Source: Hippea sp.
Lineage (GTDB): Bacteria > Campylobacterota_A > Desulfurellia > Desulfurellales > Hippeaceae
DNA length: 9,849 nt
Direction of reading: 5' to 3'
NCBI GenBank assembly: GCA_015486705.1
Contig: WFRG01000010.1
Span: forward strand, 1 to 9,849
Below, one piece after another: positions 1 through 6,402 of the stretch; the stretch's first letter is position 1; every line of letters starts with the position of its first letter. Below the pieces are notes generated by a model. The model ran no database searches. It was given only the letters and a program-made list of their open reading frames with translations, and was not told the DNA's origin. The position numbers and the translations under genes were made by a program.

Positions 1-1
1 A

Positions 2-661
2 ACACTAAAACAAGAACAGCTCTCTTTAAGGGAAAAGCTCAATTTACGAGATAGACTAAAGCTTGATGATATTCGTTATGTAGCCGGTGTTGATTTGACG
101 TACTTAGACATTTGGAAAAATCCTACGAATGGCATAGCATGTGCTGTGGTTATGGATTTAAAAAGCGATTTAAAAGTCACTGAAGTGAAGTACGCGATTC
201 AAAAGGTTGACTTTCCGTATATACCGACGTTTTTGGCTTACAGGGAACTGCCACTTGCTTTGGAGGTTGCGAAAAAATTGGAAAGTCACGTCGATGTGTT
301 CATGCTTGACGGTATGGGTATAATACATCCCCGCAGGATGGGTATTGCTGCACATTTTGGTGTTGTAAGTGGTTGTGTGTCAATAGGTTGTGCAAAGTCT
401 TTTTTGATTGGTGATTACAAAGAGCCTAAGAATAAGCCGTTGTCCTATGAGACTGTAGAAATTGAGGGTGAAAAAGTTGGATATGTATTGAGATCAAAGA
501 GGAATGCAAAACCGATATTTGTATCGCCGGGCAACAATATAACCTGTGAAACAGCTTTAGAGGTCTCTATAAGGTGCTTGAAGGGTTACAAAATTCCAGA
601 GCCCACGCGCCTTGCCCATAACTACCTTCAGGCTTACAGAAGAGATCTGCTTATAACATAA
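2..661 (+). CDS. nfi: Endonuclease V (deoxyinosine 3' endonuclease), 5'-truncated by window edge
   Basis: Endonuclease V cuts DNA one bond 3' of deoxyinosine and starts repair of deaminated adenine in the cytoplasm. The reading frame is open from base 2, so the true start lies outside the window; the TTG at 95 is an internal Leu codon. This matters because the first catalytic Asp, in the motif YVAGVDLTY, is codon 92-94. The other expected catalytic residues are present: Glu in AYRE (245-247), Asp in LDGMG (308-310) and His in TRLAHNY (617-619). The PYIP wedge that probes the lesion precedes AYRE, and the conserved Lys of CAKS is at 395-397. The visible 219 residues are close to the usual 220-230, so few are missing. 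LDGMG replaces the common DGQG or DGNG, probably a tolerated change. It stands apart from the operon that follows, with a 56-base gap. Identification is from motif order and is very secure. Confidence 0.95.
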   Translation, partial: TLKQEQLSLREKLNLRDRLKLDDIRYVAGVDLTYLDIWKNPTNGIACAVVMDLKSDLKVTEVKYAIQKVDFPYIPTFLAYRELPLALEVAKKLESHVDVFMLDGMGIIHPRRMGIAAHFGVVSGCVSIGCAKSFLIGDYKEPKNKPLSYETVEIEGEKVGYVLRSKRNAKPIFVSPGNNITCETALEVSIRCLKGYKIPEPTRLAHNYLQAYRRDLLIT

Positions 662-665
662 AATC

Positions 666-693
666 TTGAAAATTAAACCATTTTTTAGATAAT
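666..693 (+). promoter_or_regulatory. Candidate sigma-70 promoter for iorAB-paaK
   Basis: TTGAAA (666-671) and GATAAT (688-693) each match the housekeeping -35 and -10 consensus at five of six positions and are 16 bases apart. Transcription would start near 700, leaving a leader of about 18 bases that carries the GAGGGAG ribosome-binding site of iorA (from 707). It is placed directly after the endonuclease V gene. Such matches arise by chance in AT-rich spacers, so this is a plausible prediction only. Confidence 0.45.
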
Positions 694-717
694 GGTGTAG
701 TTTTTTGAGGGAGTGAG

Positions 718-2538
718 ATGAGACTGTTTCTTTCGGGAAATGAAGCAATTGCCTTCGGTTTGATAGAGGCTGGGGCGAGATTCATCGTAGGTTATCCTGG
801 TACGCCTTCAAGCGAAGTTATACCAATGGCAATAGAGATAAAGAAGAAATTTGGCATTAGGGGTTATTTCGATTGGTCTGTAAATGAAAAGGTTGCGTTT
901 GAGGAGGCAACTGCTGCAAGCTATGCGCATATAGGCTCTGCCGTTGTTATGAAGCAGGTCGGATTGAACGTTGCAATGGATCCCTTTATGAACACGGCAA
1001 TGACCGGTGCACCGAGCGGTTTGGTCGTTGTTGTAGCGGACGATCCAGGCCCCCATTCGTCTCAAACGGAGCAGGATTCACGCTTTTTGGCCTTTTTTGC
1101 GAAAATCCCCGTTTTAGAGCCTTCAACGCCGAAAGAGGCCTACGAGTTTTCAAAAAGAGCCCTGCATTTGAGTAGAGACTTTGAAATTCCCGTTATGATC
1201 AGATCTACAACACGCGTTTCGCACTCGAGAGAGGATATTGAGATTGGCGAGATAGGTGGTTTAGAAGTCAATCCCCATTTTGTTAAGGATGTGGATAGAT
1301 TTGCTGCGACACCGCATTTTAGGTTGATCTTACACAAGAAGCTCAATGAAAAAATAGGTAGAATTAAAAATTTGGATTGGTTTTCCGACTTTGAAAAGTA
1401 CTTTGAGGGCGAAATTTTGATTGTAACAAGTGGTGTCAGCTTTGCCTATCTTTATGATATTGTAAAAGACAATAATTTGGAGGATAAAATAAAACTTTTG
1501 CGCATAAGGATGCCCTATCCGTTGGATGTGGAGAAGCTAAAGGGAGTCATAGATAAGGCAGGCTGCAAGAGGGTTTTGGTGATAGAGGAAGGGTATCCCG
1601 TTTTGGAGATGCAACTGAAAACGGTAATGCCATCTATTGATGGTCGGTTAAGCGGCTTGGTTTCAAATGAGGGTGAATTAACTATCGATAAGATTGGCGA
1701 GATTTTATCAAAAGCTGGTATTTTGAATCGAAAATCCTGCGATTTTGTTGCACCGCCGTTTAAACGACCGTCGCTGTGCCCCGGTTGCGGTCATAGGAGC
1801 GCATTTTTTGTAATTAAGCAGGTTTTTAGAAATAGCGCCATTTATACGGGTGATATTGGCTGCTATACGTTAGGTTTGAATTTGGGTGCCGTTGACACTG
1901 TGCACTGTATGGGTGCGAGCGTTTCCTTTGCATTTGGTTTTGATAAGGTTTTCTCGCTTTTTGGAAAAAGCGATCAGGTTGTTGTTGCCACAATTGGTGA
2001 TTCAACGTTCTTCCACAGCGGCATAACGGCATTGATCGATGCCGTTCATAACAACTCCAAGTTGATCTTGGTAATTTTGGATAACTCAACGGTTGCTATG
2101 ACGGGAAATCAAACGACGCCAGCCAATGAATATAGCCAAACTGGCGAGAAAACAAAACCCATAGAGATTGAAAGAGTTGTGGAAGCTTTAGGGGTAGAGT
2201 TTTTAAGGGTTCGAGATGCTTACGACATTGATGGAATGATTGAAGACCTGAAAAGTGCCAAAGATTTTGTCTTGAATAGCAAATCCCCAGCTGTTTTGAT
2301 CTTTAGACACCCTTGTGTATATTCGGGTGAAGGCTTGAAGAACAATGTGAGGTTTAAAGATGTCTATATTGACAAGGAGTTGTGCACAGGTTGTAAGGTT
2401 TGTGTAAAGCAGTTTGAGTGCCCATCTTTGATTTTTGATGAGAACAAAGAGAAGGTTTTTATAGATGTGGCTACGTGTATTAAGTGTGGCCAGTGTGTTA
2501 AGAGTTGTCCGTTTGATGCAATAAAGGTGGAGCAATGA
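718..2538 (+). CDS. iorA: Indolepyruvate:ferredoxin oxidoreductase, alpha subunit
   Basis: This is the catalytic subunit that decarboxylates indolepyruvate and other aryl-pyruvates to aryl-acetyl-CoA, passing electrons to ferredoxin in the cytoplasm. The order is as in the family: an N-terminal domain with VGYPGTPSSEV (about residues 20-32), a central transketolase-C-like domain (about 180-335), a thiamine diphosphate domain and a C-terminal two-cluster ferredoxin domain. LCPGCGH (353-359), GDIGCYTLG (from 378) and the TPP-binding pair GDS (427-429) with DN (455-456) are all visible. Ferredoxin cysteines are at 556, 559, 562 and 568, with C-x5-C spacing before the last one, then 587, 590, 593 and 597 in the classical pattern. 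The 606-residue length is normal. The start is the ATG with GAGGGAG 5-11 bases upstream. It is the first gene of a three-gene operon and overlaps iorB by four bases. Confidence 0.95.
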   Translation: MRLFLSGNEAIAFGLIEAGARFIVGYPGTPSSEVIPMAIEIKKKFGIRGYFDWSVNEKVAFEEATAASYAHIGSAVVMKQVGLNVAMDPFMNTAMTGAPSGLVVVVADDPGPHSSQTEQDSRFLAFFAKIPVLEPSTPKEAYEFSKRALHLSRDFEIPVMIRSTTRVSHSREDIEIGEIGGLEVNPHFVKDVDRFAATPHFRLILHKKLNEKIGRIKNLDWFSDFEKYFEGEILIVTSGVSFAYLYDIVKDNNLEDKIKLLRIRMPYPLDVEKLKGVIDKAGCKRVLVIEEGYPVLEMQLKTVMPSIDGRLSGLVSNEGELTIDKIGEILSKAGILNRKSCDFVAPPFKRPSLCPGCGHRSAFFVIKQVFRNSAIYTGDIGCYTLGLNLGAVDTVHCMGASVSFAFGFDKVFSLFGKSDQVVVATIGDSTFFHSGITALIDAVHNNSKLILVILDNSTVAMTGNQTTPANEYSQTGEKTKPIEIERVVEALGVEFLRVRDAYDIDGMIEDLKSAKDFVLNSKSPAVLIFRHPCVYSGEGLKNNVRFKDVYIDKELCTGCKVCVKQFECPSLIFDENKEKVFIDVATCIKCGQCVKSCPFDAIKVEQ

Positions 2539-2996
2539 AGCTTGTGATTTTGGGTGTTGGCGGTATGGGGGCTATATCTTTATCCAAAATCATAGCCCAA
2601 ATGAGCACAACTAAGGGCTTATCGATTAGATCAAGCGAAATACACGGCATGGCAAAGAAAGGTGGCCTTGTTGAAGTGCAAATGAAGATTGGGGAAGGGA
2701 AAAGCGGCGTTGTTTTGCAAAAATCGGCTAATTTTGTTTTGGTTTTGGATGAAGCTTATTTGGGGTATGGAGAGGCTTTCTTGAAGGATAATAGGGTTGG
2801 TTTGATAGTTTTGACAAACGAAGATAAGAGATGGGTCATCGATAATTTGGGGGATGTGAGATTTTCAAGTGCTTTAGTGTTAGGTAGATTTGTAAAATAC
2901 CAGGACCTTTTTGCAAAAGATGATGCTATCAAAGCGTTAAAGGAGTTTAAGTTTTTTGAAAAAAATACAATAGCTTTTGAGAGGGGTTTGGCATGA
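2535..2996 (+). CDS. iorB: Indolepyruvate:ferredoxin oxidoreductase, beta subunit (compact)
   Basis: This is the small partner of IorA, belonging to the gamma-type domain of 2-oxoacid:ferredoxin oxidoreductases, and is thought to complete the CoA-dependent enzyme. The glycine-rich N-terminus reads GVGGMG (7-12), where most relatives have GVGGQG. The family block SEIHGMAKKGGLVEVQ (34-49) is clear, and the tail NTIAFERG resembles the usual C-terminal end, so the gene looks complete. At 153 residues it is shorter than the roughly 180-220 I would expect, with the middle of the protein compressed. The start ATG overlaps the iorA stop in ATGA, and AAAGGTGGAG (2523-2532) inside iorA is its ribosome-binding site. 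The stop overlaps paaK in the same way, which suggests translational coupling across the operon. The family call is firm; the reason for the short length is not known. Confidence 0.9.
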   Translation: MKLVILGVGGMGAISLSKIIAQMSTTKGLSIRSSEIHGMAKKGGLVEVQMKIGEGKSGVVLQKSANFVLVLDEAYLGYGEAFLKDNRVGLIVLTNEDKRWVIDNLGDVRFSSALVLGRFVKYQDLFAKDDAIKALKEFKFFEKNTIAFERGLA

Positions 2997-4270
2997 TTTT
3001 TAATGAGAAAATGGAAACATTGCCAAGGGAAGAGCTTGAAAGGATTCAGCTTGAGGGAATTAGAAGAACATTGTCGAGAATAAAGTCTTCAAACTCTGTG
3101 TTAAAAGAGAAATATAGGGATATCGAGCCAGAGGATATAAAGAGCCTTGATGATCTAAAGAAATTGCCCCTGATGGAAAAGGACGATCTGAGAAGGGCGT
3201 ATCCTTTCAATCACATAGCTGTTGAGGATGACGATGCTTGGATGAGGATGCACATGAGTTCTGGCACGACCGGGACGCCTGTCATTAACGTCATGACGAG
3301 GTCTGACATTGAGCAGTGGGGCGAGATAATGGCTCGATGTTATTATGCAGCGGGTGTTGCAAGCAAAGATAGGATTCAGATAACGCCGTCTTTTGGCCTG
3401 TTTAACGGCGGATTTGGTTTTCACTACGGTGCGGAGAAAATTGGGGCGTTTGTTATTCCAATTGGTGCAGGAAGGAGCAGGCTGCAACTTCAATTTTTGA
3501 AGGATTTGGGCACTACTGCCATTACAGCTATTGCTTCTTATCCTTTAAGACTGATTGAAGTGGCAGATGAAATAGGCTTTGATTTTCGCGAAACTAATTT
3601 AAGGGTTGCTATATTAGGTGCAGAGACGTGGTCTGATGAGATTAGGAAGAGAATAGAAAGCGAGATGGACGTGGATACATACGACATCGTTGGTATGACG
3701 GAAAGCGGCGGTGTTGGCATGGGTATAGATTGTGAGGTAAAAAACGGCATACACGTTTGGGAGGATCACTACGTTGTCGAGATCATAGACCCTGAGACAA
3801 AAGAGGTCGTTGAAGATAGTGTCGAAGGAGAGATGGTCGTAACGACTCTTACGCGTGAAGGTTTACCACTTTTGAGATATAGGACAAGGGATATAACGAG
3901 GATTTTGAGCAGGGATAGGTGTGACTGCGGCAGAACTCACTTGAGAATTGATAGAATTAAGGGTAGAACAGATGATATGCTGAAAGTTAAAGGTGTTAAT
4001 TTCTATCCATCACAGATTGAGGCAATTTTAATGAAGTACAAACAGCTTTCGCCTTATTATAATATTGTCCTTGAGAAAGTAAAAGGTAAGGGCAGCATGA
4101 CGATTGTGGCTGAAAGGAGAAACGGATTTAGTTCTGAAGACTTAGATAGGCTGAATAACGAACTTTACGACCTTTTGGGATTCCACTGCCATATCCAGAT
4201 AGTTCCAGATGGTACGCTTGAAAGACCTCAAGGCAAGGCTGTTAGGGTAATAGACAAAAGGGTTAAATAA
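2993..4270 (+). CDS. paaK: Phenylacetate-CoA ligase family (AMP-forming aryl-acetate:CoA ligase)
   Basis: This enzyme activates phenylacetate or a related aryl-acid with ATP and CoA, giving aryl-acetyl-CoA, AMP and pyrophosphate in the cytoplasm. The AMP-binding loop SSGTTGTP is at 89-96, the adenine-pocket motif GMTESGG at 234-240, and YRTRD at 296-300 carries the ribose-binding Asp. A Cys pair CDCGRTH (310-316) is followed by the hinge GRTDDMLKVKG (324-334), and the C-terminal GKAVRV holds the likely catalytic Lys at 415. The length of 425 residues is typical of PaaK. The ATG overlaps the iorB stop, and GAGGGG (2981-2986) is a good ribosome-binding site. Next to iorAB it probably handles indoleacetate or phenylacetate coming from aromatic amino acids. 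Whether it runs towards CoA-ester formation or recovers the acid from IorAB product cannot be told from sequence, and the exact aryl substrate is open. Confidence 0.92.
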   Translation: MIFNEKMETLPREELERIQLEGIRRTLSRIKSSNSVLKEKYRDIEPEDIKSLDDLKKLPLMEKDDLRRAYPFNHIAVEDDDAWMRMHMSSGTTGTPVINVMTRSDIEQWGEIMARCYYAAGVASKDRIQITPSFGLFNGGFGFHYGAEKIGAFVIPIGAGRSRLQLQFLKDLGTTAITAIASYPLRLIEVADEIGFDFRETNLRVAILGAETWSDEIRKRIESEMDVDTYDIVGMTESGGVGMGIDCEVKNGIHVWEDHYVVEIIDPETKEVVEDSVEGEMVVTTLTREGLPLLRYRTRDITRILSRDRCDCGRTHLRIDRIKGRTDDMLKVKGVNFYPSQIEAILMKYKQLSPYYNIVLEKVKGKGSMTIVAERRNGFSSEDLDRLNNELYDLLGFHCHIQIVPDGTLERPQGKAVRVIDKRVK

Positions 4271-4290
4271 TTCAGTGAATCTGCCGACAT
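4264..4290 (+). promoter_or_regulatory. Sigma-28 (FliA)-type flagellar promoter for motAB
   Basis: TAAA (4264-4267), exactly 15 bases, then GCCGACAT (4283-4290) closely matches the sigma-28 consensus TAAA-N15-GCCGATAA: four of four in the -35 and six of eight in the -10, at the right spacing. The -35 lies across the last two codons of paaK. Transcription would begin around 4296-4298, about 25 bases before the motA ATG. It sits before a late flagellar gene pair, which is where such promoters are known to occur. Confidence 0.8.
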
Positions 4291-4293
4291 ATA

Positions 4294-4317
4294 GATTAGA
4301 GAAAACTAATCAGGGGG
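4294..4317 (+). promoter_or_regulatory. Small hairpin and ribosome-binding site in the motA leader
   Basis: GATTAG (4294-4299) and CTAATC (4306-4311) are perfect inverted arms around a six-base loop, immediately followed by AGGGGG (4312-4317), a ribosome-binding site four bases before the motA ATG. There is no T-run, so it is not an intrinsic terminator. It could act as a 5' stem on the motAB mRNA; the predicted transcript start falls within the first arm, so the stem may be incomplete in the sigma-28 transcript. Confidence 0.4.
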
Positions 4318-4321
4318 CCGG

Positions 4322-5167
4322 ATGAACGCAGGCGGTATTGTCTTCACCTTGATAGCAGTTGTAGGAGCCTTTGTTTACGAAGGTGGAAACCCAGCTGTTT
4401 TGATACAAATTGGTGAGTATATAGTTTTAATAGGTGCTTTTTTTGGTATGCTTTTGTCATCTGCATCCCCAACGGCTTTAAAAGGTGCTTTTGGTGTTAT
4501 TTTAGGTATTGCAAAGCCTGATCCTTATAACAAAAAGAACTATTTGGAACTTTTGAAAGTTGTATATGATTTGTCAACAAAAGTTAGGAAGGATGGAATT
4601 TTATCACTTGAAGCTGTAGTGGATGACCCTGAGTCTTCACCGATTCTACAGGATGCAGCGTTCTTTTTAAAAAACAAAGAGGCGAGAGCTTTACTAATAG
4701 ATGCACTACGTAGCATTGTTACAGGCATTGAAGTAGAAAAACTAGATGAGATGCTGGATACGAATATTGAGGTGATAGAAAAGGAGATCTCCGCACCGCC
4801 AAAAATGGTTGGAAACTTAGCAGAATCCATGCCTGGTATGGGTATTGTTGCTGCTGTTATGGGTGTTATTCTGACAATGGGTGCTTTGGGTGGCTCAATC
4901 CTTGTCATAGGTGAGCACATTGCTGCTGCTTTGACAGGTACATTTCTTGGTTTGCTTTTGTGTTACGGTATATTCGGACCTATGGCAACCTATGCTGAAT
5001 TCAAAAATGAAGATATGATAGCTTACTTGAAGGCCTTAAAAACGGGAATTATATACATAGCAAAGGGTGATGCGCCGATTATTGCAATGGAAGCCGTCAG
5101 AGAAAGTGTTCCTCCACTTGCAAGGCCTGAATTTGACGAAGCAGAGAGCTTTGTGAAAGGTAAGTAG
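4322..5167 (+). CDS. motA: Flagellar motor stator protein MotA
   Basis: MotA forms the pentameric ring of the stator around MotB in the inner membrane and turns proton flow into torque on the rotor. Four hydrophobic segments are visible, at about 5-20, 31-48, 171-191 and 198-222, with a large cytoplasmic loop between the second and third. The torque-related charged residues equivalent to Arg90 and Glu98 of E. coli appear as R89 and E97 in VRKDGILSLE. The two functional prolines appear as P171 (PGMGIVAAVMG) and P220 (FGPMAT). The 281 residues are close to the family norm of 250-295. The start follows AGGGGG and a sigma-28-type promoter, so expression probably follows the late class of flagellar genes. 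It is separated from motB by one base. No other chemotaxis or flagellar genes flank the pair. Confidence 0.96.
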   Translation: MNAGGIVFTLIAVVGAFVYEGGNPAVLIQIGEYIVLIGAFFGMLLSSASPTALKGAFGVILGIAKPDPYNKKNYLELLKVVYDLSTKVRKDGILSLEAVVDDPESSPILQDAAFFLKNKEARALLIDALRSIVTGIEVEKLDEMLDTNIEVIEKEISAPPKMVGNLAESMPGMGIVAAVMGVILTMGALGGSILVIGEHIAAALTGTFLGLLLCYGIFGPMATYAEFKNEDMIAYLKALKTGIIYIAKGDAPIIAMEAVRESVPPLARPEFDEAESFVKGK

Positions 5168-5168
5168 C

Positions 5169-6032
5169 ATGGCTGAAGAAAACCCTGAAGGTGGAATAGT
5201 AAAAAAATGTAAAAAAGCAAAGTGCGAAGAGGGTGGGGGTAGTGCGTGGGAGGTAGCATACGGCGATTTTATGACCTCCATGATGGCTTTTTTTCTTGTT
5301 ATGTGGCTTATCGCTGCTACAAATGTTAAGCAGAGAAAGATTCTTTCCACGTATTTTACTCAACCTGGAGCAACATCCCTTACAGAAGGTTCGTCCATGC
5401 TTCCTTCAAAAGGTGTTTTTAATGTAGGTTCAAAAAGTCTTACGATATCTCAGAGAATCCCAGAAATGCCACTCCCATCTTCTAAGCCTCAGAGAACATT
5501 GCATGGCAAAGGCTTGATACCTAAAATTTTGAGGAAAAATGGTGGTGGTGTTGGCCAGAATAAACAAGCTTTAAATTTGTACATGATAATGAAAAAGATT
5601 CAGCAAACTATAGCTAGTAAAAAGGAACTGTTGCAGTATAGAAATCAGATAAAAATGGAGATAACAGAGCAGGGTTTGAGGATAGTAATTTTTGATAAGA
5701 ATAAGAGACCGATGTTTTATCCAGGCTCTGACCAACTTGAGCCGTGGGCAAAAGAGGTGCTTGACATCATTGCAAGACAACTTGCCTCCATATCGAATAA
5801 AATAGTTATAGAAGGGCATACGGACGCTCATCCTTACGTTGTTGGCAATTTAAGCAATTGGGACTTATCTACTATGCGTGCAAATGCTGCAAGAAGAGAA
5901 GTACAGGCAAGTGGTGTTAGTGCTGATAGGTTTGATAGTATAGTTGGTTACGGAGATACAAGGCCTGTTCCAGGAACTAATCCAACAGATCCGATAAACA
6001 GGCGTATTGTCATACTTGTAAAGAAAATCTAA
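5169..6032 (+). CDS. motB: Flagellar motor stator protein MotB, proton type
   Basis: MotB is the membrane-anchored stator subunit that carries the ion-binding Asp and fixes the stator to peptidoglycan. After a short charged N-terminus, the single transmembrane helix (about 34-50) follows the invariant D33 in AYGDFMTSMMAFF, which corresponds to Asp32 of E. coli. The sequence resembles proton-driven MotB rather than sodium-driven PomB or MotS types. A linker of about 100 residues with the plug region comes next, then an OmpA-like peptidoglycan-binding domain (about 180-287) with IEGHTDAHPY, a RANAARREVQ helix, GYGDTRPV and DPINRRIVI. The 287-residue length is normal. Its ATG lies one base after the motA stop, with AAAGG (5156-5160) as ribosome-binding site. 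It should be transcribed with motA from the sigma-28 promoter. Confidence 0.96.
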   Translation: MAEENPEGGIVKKCKKAKCEEGGGSAWEVAYGDFMTSMMAFFLVMWLIAATNVKQRKILSTYFTQPGATSLTEGSSMLPSKGVFNVGSKSLTISQRIPEMPLPSSKPQRTLHGKGLIPKILRKNGGGVGQNKQALNLYMIMKKIQQTIASKKELLQYRNQIKMEITEQGLRIVIFDKNKRPMFYPGSDQLEPWAKEVLDIIARQLASISNKIVIEGHTDAHPYVVGNLSNWDLSTMRANAARREVQASGVSADRFDSIVGYGDTRPVPGTNPTDPINRRIVILVKKI

Positions 6033-6045
6033 TTTGTGATATATT
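6016..6045 (+). promoter_or_regulatory. Weak candidate promoter for the MTH1187-family gene and rmuC
   Basis: TTGTAA (6016-6021) and TATATT (6040-6045) are 18 bases apart, matching consensus at four and five of six positions, overlapping the motB 3' end. No terminator is visible after motB, so the next two genes may instead, or also, be read through from motAB. Confidence 0.25.
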
Positions 6046-6072
6046 TGTTGTAAATAAGCTTTTAAAGCAGCT

Positions 6073-6080
6073 AAGGAGGT
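6073..6080 (+). promoter_or_regulatory. Near-perfect Shine-Dalgarno sequence
   Basis: AAGGAGGT is fully complementary to the usual 16S rRNA tail and sits six bases before the ATG at 6087. It fixes the start of the MTH1187-family gene and is the strongest ribosome-binding site in the window, suggesting efficient translation of this small protein. Confidence 0.85.
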
Positions 6081-6086
6081 AACTGT

Positions 6087-6401
6087 ATGTCGGTTTTGGT
6101 TGAGTTTGCTATATTTCCTACGGATAAGGGCGAAAGTGTCAGCAGCTACGTTTCAAGAATCATAAAGGTCATTGATGAAAGTGGCGTTGAGTATAAACTT
6201 ACGCCAATGGGCACGGTCTTTGAGACCGAAACAATGGATAAGGCTTTGGAGGTTTTAAAAAAGTCCTATGAGGTCCTTGAGCCCGATTGCAACAGGATCT
6301 ACTCCACCGTAAAGTTTGACATAAGGAAGAACAGATCGAATAGGATGAAGCAAAAGATTGCCTCCATTGAGTCGAAGTTAGGCAAAGAGGTGAAAAAGTA
6401 A
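6087..6401 (+). CDS. MTH1187 family (DUF77) thiamine-binding-like protein
   Basis: This 104-residue protein belongs to the MTH1187/YkoF-like family of small ferredoxin-fold proteins that form tetramers and, in some members, bind thiamine or a related ligand. The start VLVEFAIFPTDKG (3-15), a serine-rich turn leading into a helix (GESVSSYVSRIIKVI) and YKLTPMGTVFE (36-46) are the family landmarks; the TPMGT stretch lines the ligand pocket. Residues 80-104 are a basic, helical tail beyond the usual end of the core. No transporter, thi gene or thiamine riboswitch is nearby, so a direct thiamine link is not supported by context, although iorA upstream does use thiamine diphosphate. It is followed one base later by rmuC, implying co-expression. 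Family membership is strong; function in this organism is unknown. Confidence 0.85.
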   Translation: MSVLVEFAIFPTDKGESVSSYVSRIIKVIDESGVEYKLTPMGTVFETETMDKALEVLKKSYEVLEPDCNRIYSTVKFDIRKNRSNRMKQKIASIESKLGKEVKK

Positions 6402-6402
6402 A

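Noticed and set aside
677..706. ACCATT/AATGGT hairpin followed by six T after the endonuclease V gene, resembling an intrinsic terminator.
   Set aside because: The stem is only six AT-rich pairs with an eight-base loop and the T-run begins four bases later. The same bases are better explained as part of the candidate iorA promoter.
2203..2535. Open minus-strand frame of about 110 codons opposite the iorA 3' end, and a similar one opposite paaK (3155-3493).
   Set aside because: Both are antisense to strongly conserved protein domains, lack family-like sequence, and have no context as genes.
5231..5253. G-rich stretch near the motB start, a possible G-quadruplex.
   Set aside because: It has only three runs of three or more G plus one GG, and it encodes the plain Gly-rich linker before the transmembrane helix.
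5023..5363. Several overlapping minus-strand open frames opposite the motA/motB junction.
   Set aside because: They lie opposite conserved MotA and MotB segments, their translations are low-complexity and unlike any family I know, and they mutually overlap in different frames.
6058..6068. Perfect palindrome GCTTTTAAAGC between motB and the next gene.
   Set aside because: With one central base it cannot form a useful hairpin, no T-run follows, and short palindromes are expected by chance in AT-rich DNA.
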